Position numbers and translations under genes: made by a program. 64,000 nt of DNA from Thermodesulfovibrio sp. (GTDB taxonomy: Bacteria > Nitrospirota > Thermodesulfovibrionia > Thermodesulfovibrionales > Thermodesulfovibrionaceae). The notes beneath the pieces were generated by a model. That model ran no database searches, was not told the DNA's origin, and saw only the letters and a list, made by a program, of their open reading frames with translations. Location of the stretch: NCBI GenBank assembly GCA_025057595.1, contig JANXBK010000004.1:1-64000 (forward strand), written 5' to 3'. Shown here piece after piece: positions 1 through 9,680 of the stretch. Each line of letters opens with the position of its first letter. Position 1 is the stretch's first letter.

Positions 1-1
1 A

Positions 2-988
2 AATAATCCTGTTGTCATTGAGGCAGAAGAGTTTCACAAGATGATAGACTTAGAACTCAGGGAAAAGCTTAAAGAAAGAGAAATACTTTTTACAAGGATG
101 ACACCAAAGGATAAATTAAGGATTGTTACGCTTCTTCAAGAATCTGGAGAAAGAGTTGCAGTTACAGGAGATGGAGTAAATGATGCACCAGCACTTAAAA
201 AGGCAGACATAGGAGTTGCCATGGGAAGTGGAACAGATGTGGCAAAGGAAGCTGGAGAAATGATACTTCTTGATGATAATTTCGCAACAATAGTTAATGC
301 TATTGAAGAGGGAAGAGCAATTTACGAAAACATAAGAAAGTTTATCTCTTACTTTTTCACATCAAACATAGCTGAGCTTATTCCATATATTGCCTATGCG
401 GTATTTAGAATTCCTCTTCCTCTTACAATTATGCAGATTCTTGCAATTGATTTAGGAACAGATATACTTCCCGGGCTTGCTCTTGGTGCAGAAAAGCCAA
501 CAAAAGAAGTAATGAAACAACCTCCACGAAGACATAATGAGAGGCTTTTAAACATAAAGCTTCTTTTAAGAGTATTCTTAATTTTGGGACCAATTGAAGC
601 AATGGCAGGACTTTTTGGATATTTCTATGTTTTAAAATCTGGAGGATGGCAATGGGGAGAGGCTTTATCAGCAAATAATATTCTTTACATGCAGGCAACA
701 ACAGCATGCCTTACAGGAATAGTCCTTGCACAGGTTGCAAATGGATTTGTATCCCGTTCCTTTAAAGAATCAGTCTTTAGTCTTGGAATATTCTCAAATA
801 AGCTTCTTTTGATAGGGATAATTTTTGAACTGCTTTTGCAGCTTTTTATTGTATATCATCCATGGGGAAACAGTATATTTTCAACGTATCCAATTCCTTT
901 AAATGTATGGCTTATTTTAATCCCCTTTGCAGCAGTTTTGTTTACGGTGGAGGAGGGTAGAAAAATTCTTACCTACAAATTAAAATAA
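2..988 (+). CDS. P-type cation-transporting ATPase, C-terminal part (5' truncated by window)
   Basis: This is the C-terminal third of a P-type ATPase that pumps cations across the inner membrane using ATP. The reading frame is open to the window edge, so the start and the phosphorylated DKTG loop lie upstream. The hinge motif TGDGVNDAP and the following ADIGVAMG are clear near the beginning. Hydrophobic segments follow, with the M6-like motif DLGTDILPGLALG. This motif and the long C-terminal membrane domain fit the P2 (Ca2+/Mg2+/Na+-type) ATPases rather than heavy-metal P1B pumps. The ion cannot be read from this fragment. The stop codon abuts the end of the convergent MFS gene with no intervening base and no visible terminator. 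Confidence 0.93.
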   Translation, partial: NNPVVIEAEEFHKMIDLELREKLKEREILFTRMTPKDKLRIVTLLQESGERVAVTGDGVNDAPALKKADIGVAMGSGTDVAKEAGEMILLDDNFATIVNAIEEGRAIYENIRKFISYFFTSNIAELIPYIAYAVFRIPLPLTIMQILAIDLGTDILPGLALGAEKPTKEVMKQPPRRHNERLLNIKLLLRVFLILGPIEAMAGLFGYFYVLKSGGWQWGEALSANNILYMQATTACLTGIVLAQVANGFVSRSFKESVFSLGIFSNKLLLIGIIFELLLQLFIVYHPWGNSIFSTYPIPLNVWLILIPFAAVLFTVEEGRKILTYKLK

Positions 989-2212
989 TCAAGAACTTTT
1001 TGAGACACTTCTTTCCTTTTTAAGTCCTTCAATTATAAAGAAACCTAACAGGAAAAATATCGTTATCATCAGTATCGCAACTCTCTGACTTCCGGTAACT
1101 CCAGATATTTCACCAAATAGAATTGGTCCAATGATTGCAGAAGTTTTACCAATCATGGAGTAAACTCCGAAATATTCTGATTCATTCCCTTTAGGTATAA
1201 ATCTTGAAAAATATGCTCTTGATGATGCCTGAATTGTTCCTAATCCTACTCCAGCTACTGAGGCAAGAGTAAAAAACATTATTTTTGAACTTATAAAAAA
1301 TGCAGCTATACAAACAGTAATCCATAGTATTAGTGAAATTAAAATAATGGTCCTTGGACCTAATGAGTCAGAGGCTTTTGCAAAGACAGAGGCTCCTGCA
1401 AAGGCAGTAAACTGAACTACTATAAAAAGTAACACAAGCTCTGCTGGTTTAAATCCTATAGTAACAGAGGCATATATACCCGAAAAAACTATCACTGTAT
1501 TTACTCCGTCCATATATAAAAAGTAAGCAATAAAAAATTTCCTCAAAGTTTTTTCTCTCCAAAGATGCAAAAATGTTTTAATAATAAATTTCATTCCTTT
1601 ATAAGCTGCATTAAAAAAACTACTTTTCTTTTCGTCTGAAGGCATTGTTAGGAAAGTTGGAAGGGAAAACAATATAAGAGAGATTGATACATAAAGCCAT
1701 ATTAACTCATATTGATTTCTTTCAATGAAATAAAGCCCTACCAATAAGGATAAAATTGAACCAATATATCCTATTGCAAATCCCCATGAGGAAACTCTTC
1801 CAAAATACTCTCTGGAGGCAATCAGTGGAAGAAAGGAGTTATAAAACACAATAGCTGACTCTATTGATATATTTGCCATTACAATGAGTAAAAAACCCTC
1901 AACTACATCTCCCTTTTTTAGTCCAGATAATGAAGCAACAAAGAAAGCTCCAAGTAATACAAAACAGAGCAACATTCTCTTTCTAATGCCTGCATAATCA
2001 GCTACTCCACCAAGATAGGGAGAAAGTATTGCTACAGCTAACATGCTAACAGAGATAGCTCTCCCCCACCATAAATCTCCAATTCCTGAGTTGCCAACAA
2101 TATAAGTTACATAGTAAACAGGGAAGATTATAGATAAAACATTAGCAGAGTAGCTGGATACAGCAAAATCAAAAAAACACCAACTTAGTATTTGTTTCTT
2201 ATTGGGAATCAT
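989..2212 (-). CDS. MFS transporter, UMF1/Atg22-like
   Basis: This is a 407-residue inner-membrane protein with about 12 hydrophobic segments. The N-terminal SWCFFDFAVSSYSANV and the following IIFPVYYV resemble the start of the UMF1/Atg22-like branch of the major facilitator superfamily, where a WxxYDxAxSxY pattern is typical. Distant relatives in yeast export amino acids from the vacuole. The bacterial substrates are mostly unknown, so none is assigned. A conserved loop GGVADYAGIRKR matches the MFS cytoplasmic loop between helices 2 and 3. It is divergent from the acyltransferase fusion gene, with 64 bp between starts, and no Shine-Dalgarno site is obvious. Family assignment is good; function is open. 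Confidence 0.85.
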   Translation of the reverse strand: MIPNKKQILSWCFFDFAVSSYSANVLSIIFPVYYVTYIVGNSGIGDLWWGRAISVSMLAVAILSPYLGGVADYAGIRKRMLLCFVLLGAFFVASLSGLKKGDVVEGFLLIVMANISIESAIVFYNSFLPLIASREYFGRVSSWGFAIGYIGSILSLLVGLYFIERNQYELIWLYVSISLILFSLPTFLTMPSDEKKSSFFNAAYKGMKFIIKTFLHLWREKTLRKFFIAYFLYMDGVNTVIVFSGIYASVTIGFKPAELVLLFIVVQFTAFAGASVFAKASDSLGPRTIILISLILWITVCIAAFFISSKIMFFTLASVAGVGLGTIQASSRAYFSRFIPKGNESEYFGVYSMIGKTSAIIGPILFGEISGVTGSQRVAILMITIFFLLGFFIIEGLKKERSVSKSS

Positions 2213-2260
2213 TTAGTAGTGTTGATAGTTTAATTTAAACTACGACAAATATCAAATTCT

Positions 2261-2269
2261 TGCTATAAT
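2261..2269 (+). promoter_or_regulatory. extended -10 promoter element, predicted leaderless start
   Basis: TGCTATAAT is a perfect extended -10 element. It ends 7 nt before the ATG at 2277, so transcription should begin at or next to the start codon. There is no Shine-Dalgarno sequence. The -35 region is not recognisable, as is common with extended -10 promoters. Confidence 0.6.
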
Positions 2270-2276
2270 TATTTAG

Positions 2277-4772
2277 ATGAGTTTAGCATCTGTCTTTTTT
2301 GAATCTTTTCAAACTTATAAAGATAAAACAGCCTTTTACTATCCAGTAAAAGTAGAAAGCTCTTATAAGTGGCAAAGCTTTACCTATGAGGATATTAAAA
2401 ATTACTCTTTAAAATTTTGCAATTTTATTCAAAAACATATTTGTCAAGAAGACAAAGTTATTATTTATGCAGAAAATTCTCCTTGGTGGTGCATCTCTTA
2501 TATAGGAATTATTCTAAGTGGTGCTATAGCAGTGCCTGTGGATGTAGAAACAGACAAACAAACATTTGAAAATATTATCAAACATTCAGAAGCAAAACTA
2601 ATTCTTTATTCAGAGAAAACTGCTGATAAAGTTGTTAACTACAAAGGATTTAATATAGAAAAAATTATGGATTTACCTGCCTCTGATCAGGTAGAGTTTG
2701 TACAAACTCAACAAGAGGCTTTAGCATCTATTATCTACACTTCTGGTACAACTGGTAATCCAAAGGCTGTTATGCTTACCCATTCAAATTTTATATTCCA
2801 GATTGAGGCAGTAAAAAAAACTAATATTATAGGAAGCAATGAGAATATACTTTGCATTCTTCCACTTCATCATACTTATCCCTTTGTTTGTGGCTTTCTT
2901 GTGCCTTTTTCTTTAGGAGCAACAGTTACATTTTTACCTCAAATAAAAGGACAAGAAATATTAAGAACAATAAAAATGCTTAAAGTTACTGCTATGATAG
3001 CAGTTCCTAAGTTGCTGGAGTTATTCAGAAATAGAATATTAGAAAAAACTAAAAAATTTCCATTAAATTTATTTTTTGCAGGAACTAAGGCTACAACTTC
3101 TTATTTAAGAAGAAAATTCAATATAAATATTGGTAAATATCTGTTTTTCCCTTTCCATCTAAAAACTGGCTTTCAATTTAAATTTTTTGCTTGTGGTGGT
3201 GCAAGGCTTGAGCCAGAAGTTATGAAAGATTTAGAAGCAATTGGATTTACTGTTATAGAAGGATATGGACTTACTGAAACATCTCCTATAGTAAGTTTTA
3301 ATCCAAAAGACAGACGTAAACCAGGCTCAGTTGGAAAACCACTTGAAGGTGTTGAAGTAAAAATACTAAACCCTGATGAAAAAGGGATAGGCGAGATAGC
3401 AGTAAAAGGTCCTCTTGTTATGAAAGGATACTATAAAGATGAAGAGCTTACAAAAGAGTCTTTCCAAAATAGCTGGCTTCTTACAGGAGATATGGGCTTT
3501 ATAGATAAAGAAGGATATTTATTTATAACAGGCAGAAAAAAGGATATTATAGTGCTTTCCTCAGGTAAAACTATATATCCAGAAAGTGTGGAAGAATTCT
3601 ACAAAAAGATGATTCCTCTTATAAAAGAAATCTGTCTTATTGATACAATGGAGGCAATTATAGTACCTGACATTGAGTATGCAAAAAGGGCAGGAATACT
3701 TAGTATTAGGTCAAATCTTAAATGGCAGTTAGATTCTGTATCAAGGAATCTTCCAGACTATATGAGAATTAAGGGATTTTATCTTCACAATGAAGATTTA
3801 CCAAAAACAAGACTTGGAAAATTTAAGAGATTTTTAATAAAAGAAGTAATTTATCAAAAAGAAAAAAGGCAGAGAGTAGATTACAAGCTGTATAATGAAA
3901 CAGGCAAAAAAATTGAAGAAATAATTAAATCTATTATTCCATCAGTTAAAAATATTTATCCTTCAGATCATCTTGAGTTAGATATTGGTATAGACTCTAT
4001 CAACAGAGTAGAGTTGGCTTTAGCTATTGAAAAAAGCTTTTCTATAACTTTGACAGATGAGATTGTTAGCAGATGGAGTACTGTTGATGATATTATAAAA
4101 GATGTAGAAAAATTAAAGCAGACTTTACCTTTAGAAAGGCTTCATAAACCAAAAAGTAGACTTTTTAAATGGGCGAATTTATTTATATTGGCAGTAGCTC
4201 ATTTTTTATTAAAAGTTTTTTTTAAACTTCTTTATCAGCTTAAAGTTTATGGATTAGAAAAACTACCTCCTCCACCTTTTATCATTACTCCAAATCATGT
4301 AAGCTATTTTGACGGTTTTGTTGTCTTTGCCTCTTTACCTTTCAAAATATCAAAAGACTTACATTTTCAAGGATTAAAAAAGTTTTTTCCCAATAAGTTT
4401 ATTGCAGAATTAATTAATGTAATTCCAATAAGTTCTGACAGAGATCTTATTTCAGCTATGGAAAGCTCTAAAGAGATTCTAAAACAAGGACTATCTCTTT
4501 GCATATTTCCTGAGGGTGGTAGATCCTTTGATGGACAGATAAGAGAGTTTAAGACAGGTTTTGCAACCCTTAGTATTGATACAGGCGTTCCTGTAGTGCC
4601 AGTAATAATAGAAGGAACTTTTAAAGTGCTTCCCAGAGGGAGGGTTATTCCTCGTTTAGGTAAGATATCTATTTTTATTGATAATCCAATAAAACCACCA
4701 ACAACTCTTTTAGAAGTTGAAACATTTAAAGAAGCAGTAAGACAGAGAATGATAGCATTACAAAAAATTTAA
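2277..4772 (+). CDS. AMP-dependent acyl ligase / acyl carrier / PlsC acyltransferase fusion
   Basis: This 831-residue protein appears to activate a fatty acid, hold it on its own carrier domain and pass it to a lysophospholipid or glycerol phosphate. Three parts are visible. Residues 1-530 are an ANL-family adenylating enzyme with IIYTSGTTGNPKAVM, GYGLTETSP and TGDMGFID. Residues about 540-620 are an acyl-carrier-like domain with phosphopantetheine serine Ser574 in DIGIDSINRVEL. Residues about 630-831 are a PlsC acyltransferase with the HX4D motif (His674, Asp679) and FPEGGRS near 744. E. coli Aas joins the two enzymes in the opposite order and has no carrier domain. The gene stands alone between divergent and convergent neighbours. 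The domain calls are firm; the substrate is inferred. Confidence 0.88.
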   Translation: MSLASVFFESFQTYKDKTAFYYPVKVESSYKWQSFTYEDIKNYSLKFCNFIQKHICQEDKVIIYAENSPWWCISYIGIILSGAIAVPVDVETDKQTFENIIKHSEAKLILYSEKTADKVVNYKGFNIEKIMDLPASDQVEFVQTQQEALASIIYTSGTTGNPKAVMLTHSNFIFQIEAVKKTNIIGSNENILCILPLHHTYPFVCGFLVPFSLGATVTFLPQIKGQEILRTIKMLKVTAMIAVPKLLELFRNRILEKTKKFPLNLFFAGTKATTSYLRRKFNINIGKYLFFPFHLKTGFQFKFFACGGARLEPEVMKDLEAIGFTVIEGYGLTETSPIVSFNPKDRRKPGSVGKPLEGVEVKILNPDEKGIGEIAVKGPLVMKGYYKDEELTKESFQNSWLLTGDMGFIDKEGYLFITGRKKDIIVLSSGKTIYPESVEEFYKKMIPLIKEICLIDTMEAIIVPDIEYAKRAGILSIRSNLKWQLDSVSRNLPDYMRIKGFYLHNEDLPKTRLGKFKRFLIKEVIYQKEKRQRVDYKLYNETGKKIEEIIKSIIPSVKNIYPSDHLELDIGIDSINRVELALAIEKSFSITLTDEIVSRWSTVDDIIKDVEKLKQTLPLERLHKPKSRLFKWANLFILAVAHFLLKVFFKLLYQLKVYGLEKLPPPPFIITPNHVSYFDGFVVFASLPFKISKDLHFQGLKKFFPNKFIAELINVIPISSDRDLISAMESSKEILKQGLSLCIFPEGGRSFDGQIREFKTGFATLSIDTGVPVVPVIIEGTFKVLPRGRVIPRLGKISIFIDNPIKPPTTLLEVETFKEAVRQRMIALQKI

Positions 4773-4819
4773 ATTTTTCTTAGTTCTACTCTATCTTAAA
4801 TCTCTCCTATATCTCCAAT

Positions 4820-6094
4820 TTATTTAAATCTCTTTGCCTCAACTGTTTTCGTTGTGGAGTTATAGGAAGCGTAGCCAATCCTATTTCCTTTTTTGTCAAA
4901 AAAATTATAGTTAATTGCAACAAGTTCTCCATCTTTGTAAGTATTTTCAACTACTACTATGTTTCTATCAGTTGAAATTGTCTTTGACCAAGTAAGTGTT
5001 CTCTCCGTTGCTCGCTGTGTGATGCGTCCTTTCCAGTCACCAGTTGCAGGATTTATTATTCTGCCAGGGTCAAATCCCATTGCAGCAGCTTCTTCAGGTG
5101 TTGGAAGATTTCTTCCACAAAAGTCTATATTTCCTCTGCCTTTTCCGCCAGAATCCGAAGGATAAGTAATTGACTCTTTTTTGTCTATTTTTGAACTTTT
5201 CTCCCTTTCATAACCTGATTTCGTAGATTCACCTGGATATGTTTCTGTTGGTTGCTTATAACTTTGGCCTTTACCTCCGATCTGTTGTTGTTTAGTAATT
5301 TTAGATTTTCTCTCTTTATCTGCCTCTAATTGTTTTTTGAATTTTCTTCTTACTTCATCTGCTTTCTCACATACTGGGCTATCACAAGAAATGAATTCAG
5401 GATTAGGAGTATAAATTGTTTTTCTTAAAAATTCCTTTCTTTCTTCGGGATATTCAGAAGATCTGATAGCTCCTTTTGCGAATTCTTGCCAAGCTTGAAA
5501 ACTTAGACTATCATCATTACGGCCAATAACCCAACCTGTCCATATGTCTTCTGCAAGTCTGTCAAGCTGTTCAGCTGTTGGATTTTCAGCATTTTTCACT
5601 TCTTCCATATCTCTTCTTGTCCTATTATCATTTATATCTCTTGCATTATCTAAATGTTTTTGAGCGGATTCGTTGTTATTATTAAGAAAATCACTCATTG
5701 CAGCATCCATTTCACTAATTATTTGTTTATTCTCTTCCTCTCTGTTAACTTCTCCTTCCATTGCTTGCTTTTGCTTTCCAACAGATACTGAAGGCTTGGT
5801 AGCTAAACCCGTTATTTCTGATGCTCCTTTAGTTTCATATTTTTTCACTCCACCTATTGTTTTTCCGATGCCCTGACAGGGATCATTTCCGATTGAAGGA
5901 ACTGATAAGCCAATGGAGTATATGGCTTTTGTAATCTCATTTTCAGCCTCTTCCTTTTTCACATTTGTCTTTTTAATTTCCTTCTTAACTATAAATTCTG
6001 AAATATTTTGAATTTGCTGAAACTTAGCTTGTGCCGATGAAAAAAAGGGTAAAAAAATGATGATAAATATAAGAACATATAATTTTTTTCTCAT
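4820..6094 (-). CDS. secreted protein of unknown function
   Basis: I do not recognise this 424-residue protein. It starts with a clear signal peptide (MRKKLYVLIFIIIFLPFF followed by SSAQA and a likely cleavage site), so it is exported to the periplasm or beyond. The mature part is hydrophilic and rich in Lys, Glu, Asn, Gln and Ser. It has a low-complexity middle (about residues 250-310) and a more ordered C-terminus with DFCGRNLPTPEEAAAMGFDP and a tail resembling short beta-rich repeats (NTYKDGELVAINYNFFDKKG). Four cysteines are present after the signal peptide, possibly in disulfides. A strong Shine-Dalgarno AGGAGGAAA precedes the ATG. It sits downstream of ssrA in the same direction but 169 bp away. 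Confidence 0.75.
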   Translation of the reverse strand: MRKKLYVLIFIIIFLPFFSSAQAKFQQIQNISEFIVKKEIKKTNVKKEEAENEITKAIYSIGLSVPSIGNDPCQGIGKTIGGVKKYETKGASEITGLATKPSVSVGKQKQAMEGEVNREEENKQIISEMDAAMSDFLNNNNESAQKHLDNARDINDNRTRRDMEEVKNAENPTAEQLDRLAEDIWTGWVIGRNDDSLSFQAWQEFAKGAIRSSEYPEERKEFLRKTIYTPNPEFISCDSPVCEKADEVRRKFKKQLEADKERKSKITKQQQIGGKGQSYKQPTETYPGESTKSGYEREKSSKIDKKESITYPSDSGGKGRGNIDFCGRNLPTPEEAAAMGFDPGRIINPATGDWKGRITQRATERTLTWSKTISTDRNIVVVENTYKDGELVAINYNFFDKKGNRIGYASYNSTTKTVEAKRFK

Positions 6095-6263
6095 AAAAAT
6101 TTCCTCCTTTCATTTTGTATCATATATATTAATCAAATTCTCAAAAAAATTGATAGAGTTATCTTTATAAAGGAAGAGTTATCAAAGACTTGAGAAATTT
6201 CAAGTAAAGCAATCTCATGGGGGCTTCCAGGAATATGTTTCACAAATGAAATTATGATTTTTT

Positions 6264-6611
6264 TGGTGGAGGCGGCGGGAATCGAACCCGCGTCCGAAGG
6301 TGCTACCTCTAAGCATCTACATGCTTAGTGGGAGTTTTTAACTTCAGGTTTTAGATCGCCCTCCCACAGGCTCTCTAAAACCCTACAACCCTTCTTTTTC
6401 CCTTAGGTAGCGGGTTAACCACCTAAGGTAAGCTTCAGTGTATCACGCCTTTCCTAAGCCCTGAAGCCTAACTTAGGAAGACGCCTGCCTTTAATTAGGC
6501 AGCGAGTGCCAGCTCTGAGTTGGCAGTTGTGTTTTCCCATCTTTTTACGTGGTGATGGGGCCACGGCATGCAGCTTAGCCCTCACTACCTCCGTCGAATC
6601 CTTTCGCCCCC
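6264..6611 (-). ncRNA. ssrA: transfer-messenger RNA (tmRNA)
   Basis: This is a 348-nt tmRNA, which with SmpB rescues stalled ribosomes and tags the unfinished protein for proteolysis. The two ends form a tRNA-like 7-bp acceptor stem: 5' GGGGGCG pairs with CGCCTCC, followed by an encoded ACCA. The T arm contains GGGTTCGATTCCC. The tag reading frame ends at a TAA (6495-6497) and reads ANSELALAA if the resume codon is the GCC at 6522-6524. The frame is also open a few codons upstream, so the exact resume codon is inferred. Downstream, complementary segments fit the usual pseudoknots. It lies 10 bp after smpB with no recognisable promoter of its own, so co-transcription with smpB and 5' processing are likely. 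Confidence 0.97.
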
Positions 6612-6621
6612 TTTTTAAAGA

Positions 6622-7065
6622 TCAATAATGTTTTAACGCTCTCTCAATCTCTCTTTGAACTTCTCGTTGTTTAATTATATCTCTTTTTTCATATTTTTTT
6701 CTACCCTTTACAAGAGCAATCTCAACTTTAGCATATTGTCCTTTAAAATAAATCTTCAAAGGAATTAGTGTGTATCCTTTTTGCTGTATCTTCCCTTTTA
6801 GTCTTTCAATTTCCCTTTTATGTAAAAGTAGCTTTCTTGTTCTAATTGGATCATGATTAAATATGTTTCCATGACTGTAGGGACTAATATGACAGTTAAG
6901 TAAGAAAGCCTCCGAGTCCTTAATGATCACATAACTGTCTTTTAGATTTGCTCTTCCCTCCCTTAGAGATTTTACCTCTGTTCCTGTAAGAACAATACCT
7001 GCTTCAAAGGTTTCTTCAATTTCATAGTCAGAGTAGGCTTTCTTATTTTGACAGACGACTTTCAT
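6622..7065 (-). CDS. smpB: SsrA-binding protein SmpB
   Basis: SmpB binds the tRNA-like part of tmRNA and brings it to stalled ribosomes. The 147-residue length is usual. Family motifs are visible: [20 protein letters not shown] near the start, then [10 protein letters not shown], the segment ending HISPYSHGN, and the basic C-terminal tail [10 protein letters not shown] that enters the mRNA channel. The gene lies directly upstream of ssrA, which confirms the call. Its start codon is preceded by TATAAT six bases away and no Shine-Dalgarno site, within the last codons of the upstream aminopeptidase gene. It therefore probably has its own promoter and a leaderless message that may extend into ssrA. 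Confidence 0.97.
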   Translation of the reverse strand: MKVVCQNKKAYSDYEIEETFEAGIVLTGTEVKSLREGRANLKDSYVIIKDSEAFLLNCHISPYSHGNIFNHDPIRTRKLLLHKREIERLKGKIQQKGYTLIPLKIYFKGQYAKVEIALVKGRKKYEKRDIIKQREVQREIERALKHY

Positions 7066-7071
7066 TAAAAT

Positions 7072-7080
7072 ATTATATCA
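7072..7080 (-). promoter_or_regulatory. extended -10 for smpB, predicted leaderless start
   Basis: On the minus strand TGATATAAT is followed by six bases and then the smpB ATG. The element overlaps the stop codon region of the aminopeptidase gene. The predicted transcription start coincides with the A of ATG. Confidence 0.6.
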
Positions 7081-8200
7081 AAAGTTTACCTTCAGAAATA
7101 ATCGCATATTTTGAGCTATTCTTCAGTATGAGATAAACAGTAGGTTTAAAAAATACAAAATCTTGATGAAAATTTGTACGCACTTTACCACCAAAAGAAG
7201 AGTTATCTCCTAATGCAATATGAACCGTACCAAGGATTTTTTCAGACTCAAGAATATTGTCAGCTCTTGTTGCTTTATCATTAATTCCTATACCAAACTC
7301 TGCAATATTTCTATTTTCTTGTCTTTCATCTAAAATTTTTTCAAGTTCTGCTCTATAAGGCTCTTTTCCTTCAATAGAAATTAATTTGCCATCTTTTACA
7401 TAGAAAATTAGAGGACTTTTCAGTTTTCTTGTGGGTGCCCACTCCACAACTAGTTTACCATATGCTGAGCCTTCTAATGGTGCAAAAAATACTTCTCCTG
7501 CAGGAAGATTTCCAAAAGAGCCTTTTTTACTTAGAATTCCTGAATCAATGCAAACTTTTCTGTCTCCCTTTCTCATTCTTATCTCTGTACCATTAGGAGT
7601 TATCATCTCTATTTCTTCTGCATTAGCAAGTGCTCTTTTTAACTTAACTCCTCTTTTATAAACCTCTTTCCAATCCGCATTCATTGCACCAGTAAGCATA
7701 GAGGCATCAAAAAGTGGCATACTTGCATATCTTGTTCCACATATCTTAGTTAGAAGATCTCTAAAGTTTGTATGACTTGTTGAGAAATTTGATAAAGCTA
7801 CCACTGCATTAACTGCATCTTCTCTGTATTTCTTTATAATTTCTTTAATAAGGGTTAACTCTTTATCTGAAATTTTTTTGTCAATTATTTTGTTAAATAA
7901 ATTAGACTCTTTAATTTCTTTTATAGCCCTTTCTCCAAAAGCCAAAATCCAAATCTCCTCAGGTGGCTCTTTTCCGTGACAACCTAAAGATGGGTACTCA
8001 TAGTATTTAATCTCCTTGCAAAAACTTTTTCCTAACTCATATAAAGTTTGTGCTATTTGTCTTAGTGTAACTCTTCTCTTATATTCAATCTCTGAGAGAG
8101 TCTCTTCCTCTTTTGGAAAATCTGTAAAAACAAGAACCTTTTCGTAGTTTTTTATTTTCAAATTAATCTTAAATATATTTTTTAATGGCTCGATGTTCAC
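7073..8200 (-). CDS. M29-family metallo-aminopeptidase
   Basis: This 375-residue protein resembles the M29 (AmpS/aminopeptidase T, thermophilophagic) aminopeptidases, cytoplasmic dimetal enzymes that remove N-terminal residues from peptides. The C-terminal half carries the expected metal-ligand pattern: [26 protein letters not shown] with a Glu and a His, and FHQDFVFF with the final His and Asp. The N-terminal half is the less conserved Rossmann-like region of the family. Its start overlaps the purF stop by 4 bp, so the two are probably co-translated. The link to purine synthesis is not obvious. The family is best known from thermophiles such as Thermus, consistent with other hints in this window. 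Confidence 0.85.
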   Translation of the reverse strand: MNIEPLKNIFKINLKIKNYEKVLVFTDFPKEEETLSEIEYKRRVTLRQIAQTLYELGKSFCKEIKYYEYPSLGCHGKEPPEEIWILAFGERAIKEIKESNLFNKIIDKKISDKELTLIKEIIKKYREDAVNAVVALSNFSTSHTNFRDLLTKICGTRYASMPLFDASMLTGAMNADWKEVYKRGVKLKRALANAEEIEMITPNGTEIRMRKGDRKVCIDSGILSKKGSFGNLPAGEVFFAPLEGSAYGKLVVEWAPTRKLKSPLIFYVKDGKLISIEGKEPYRAELEKILDERQENRNIAEFGIGINDKATRADNILESEKILGTVHIALGDNSSFGGKVRTNFHQDFVFFKPTVYLILKNSSKYAIISEGKLLI

Positions 8201-9609
8201 GAAAAAAGCTCAAGTTGGCTGTATTTTTTAGATTCAAACTCTATTGGATATTTTCCTGTAAAACAAGCCATGCAGTAGGAGTTTGAATTCGGAATAACCT
8301 TTTTTAAACCCTCAATACTTAAATAACCAAGACTATCTGCTGTTATATATTTTCTTATCTCTTCAACTTTATGAGAGGAAGCAATAAGCTCTTGTCTTGT
8401 TGGTGTATCTATTCCATAAAAACATGGTCCTATTGTTGGTGGAGAGCTAATTCTCATGTGAACTTCCTTGGCTCCACCAATCTCTCTTATCATTTTTACG
8501 ATCTTTTTTGATGTTGTTCCTCTAACAATTGAGTCATCTACGACAACTACTCTCTTATTTTTTAAAACATCTCTAACAGGATTAAGCTTAACTTTTACGC
8601 CAAAATGTCTAATACTCTGCTTTGGTTCAATAAATGTTCTTCCTACATAGTGATTTCTTATTAAACCAAACTCAAAGGGTATTCCACTTTTTTCAGCATA
8701 GCCTAAGGCTGCAGGAACTCCTGAGTCTGGAACAGGAATAACTATATCTGCATCTATAGCTTGCTCTCTTGCAAGTTGCCTTCCTAACTCTTTTCTTACT
8801 GTGTTTACACAGGTGTGATCAAATATGTAACTATCTGGTCTTGAAAAATAAATAAATTCAAAGACACAATAGGCTTTACAGGTATTGTTAAATATTTTAA
8901 TTGATTTAATTCCATCCTCATTTACTATGAGCATCTCTCCAGGATAGATATCTCTAATATATGTTGCACCAACTAAATCAAAAGCACAAGTTTCAGATGC
9001 TATAATGTATCCTTCTTTAAGTTGTCCTAAACATAATGGTCTTATTCCGTAGGGATCTCTTATTGCGATAAGATCCTTCTCTGTCATAAGAAGTAGTGAA
9101 AAAGCTCCTTTTACTTGTTTTACAGCATTCGCAACTCTTTCATAGATATCTTCATTTCTTGCTCTCGCTATTAAATGAAGAATTATTTCGCTGTCGGAGG
9201 TAGACTGAAAAATTGCTCCATCTCTTTCAAGTTTTTCTCTTAAACTTTCAAATTCAATTAAATTTCCATTATGAGCAATTGCAATATTACCAAGAGAGAA
9301 GGTTGCTAAAAGAGGTTGAACATTCTCTAAAGTTGATGAGCCTGCTGTTGAGTATCTGTTATGTCCTATGGCTATATGCCCAGGAAGTTTTTCTAAGACT
9401 TTTTCATTAAAGATTTCTGCAACTAATCCAAGAGATTTTTCAAGATAAAGTTTTGTTCCATCTGAAGAACAGATTCCAGAACCCTCTTGACCTCTGTGTT
9501 GTAAAGCATAAAGCCCTAAATAGGTAAGATTAGCTGCTTCAGGATGTCCAAATACGCCAACAATACCACATTTTTCATGAATATCATAGAAATAAGAGTA
9601 TTTTGCCAT
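8197..9609 (-). CDS. purF: amidophosphoribosyltransferase
   Basis: PurF makes phosphoribosylamine from PRPP and glutamine, the first committed step of purine synthesis. The N-terminal nucleophile Cys14 (CGIVGVFG) is preceded by a 13-residue propeptide that must be cut off, as in the Bacillus-type enzyme. The PRPP loop [13 protein letters not shown] is intact. Cysteines in YCVFEF, GPCFYG and YCMACF match the four ligands of the Bacillus-type 4Fe-4S cluster, so an oxygen-sensitive iron-sulfur enzyme is expected. The length of 470 is usual. No Shine-Dalgarno site is seen; TATTAG lies six bases before the ATG, a weak leaderless signal. The aminopeptidase gene follows with a 4-bp overlap. Confidence 0.97.
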   Translation of the reverse strand: MAKYSYFYDIHEKCGIVGVFGHPEAANLTYLGLYALQHRGQEGSGICSSDGTKLYLEKSLGLVAEIFNEKVLEKLPGHIAIGHNRYSTAGSSTLENVQPLLATFSLGNIAIAHNGNLIEFESLREKLERDGAIFQSTSDSEIILHLIARARNEDIYERVANAVKQVKGAFSLLLMTEKDLIAIRDPYGIRPLCLGQLKEGYIIASETCAFDLVGATYIRDIYPGEMLIVNEDGIKSIKIFNNTCKAYCVFEFIYFSRPDSYIFDHTCVNTVRKELGRQLAREQAIDADIVIPVPDSGVPAALGYAEKSGIPFEFGLIRNHYVGRTFIEPKQSIRHFGVKVKLNPVRDVLKNKRVVVVDDSIVRGTTSKKIVKMIREIGGAKEVHMRISSPPTIGPCFYGIDTPTRQELIASSHKVEEIRKYITADSLGYLSIEGLKKVIPNSNSYCMACFTGKYPIEFESKKYSQLELFS

Positions 9610-9662
9610 TTTTTTCTAATAAAATTTAACATATTTTTGATTTATCTTACCATATAATTTTT

Positions 9663-9671
9663 TGCTATAAT
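9663..9671 (+). promoter_or_regulatory. extended -10 promoter element for the PPDK-like operon
   Basis: TGCTATAAT ends nine bases before the GTG start at 9681. There is no Shine-Dalgarno site, and the predicted transcript has at most 2-3 untranslated bases. It is identical to the element before 2277. Confidence 0.55.
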
Positions 9672-9680
9672 TAATTAAAA

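Noticed and set aside
6095..6263. Possible small RNA or ORF between the secreted protein gene and ssrA
   Set aside because: Only very short frames and no stable fold or promoter pattern could be seen.
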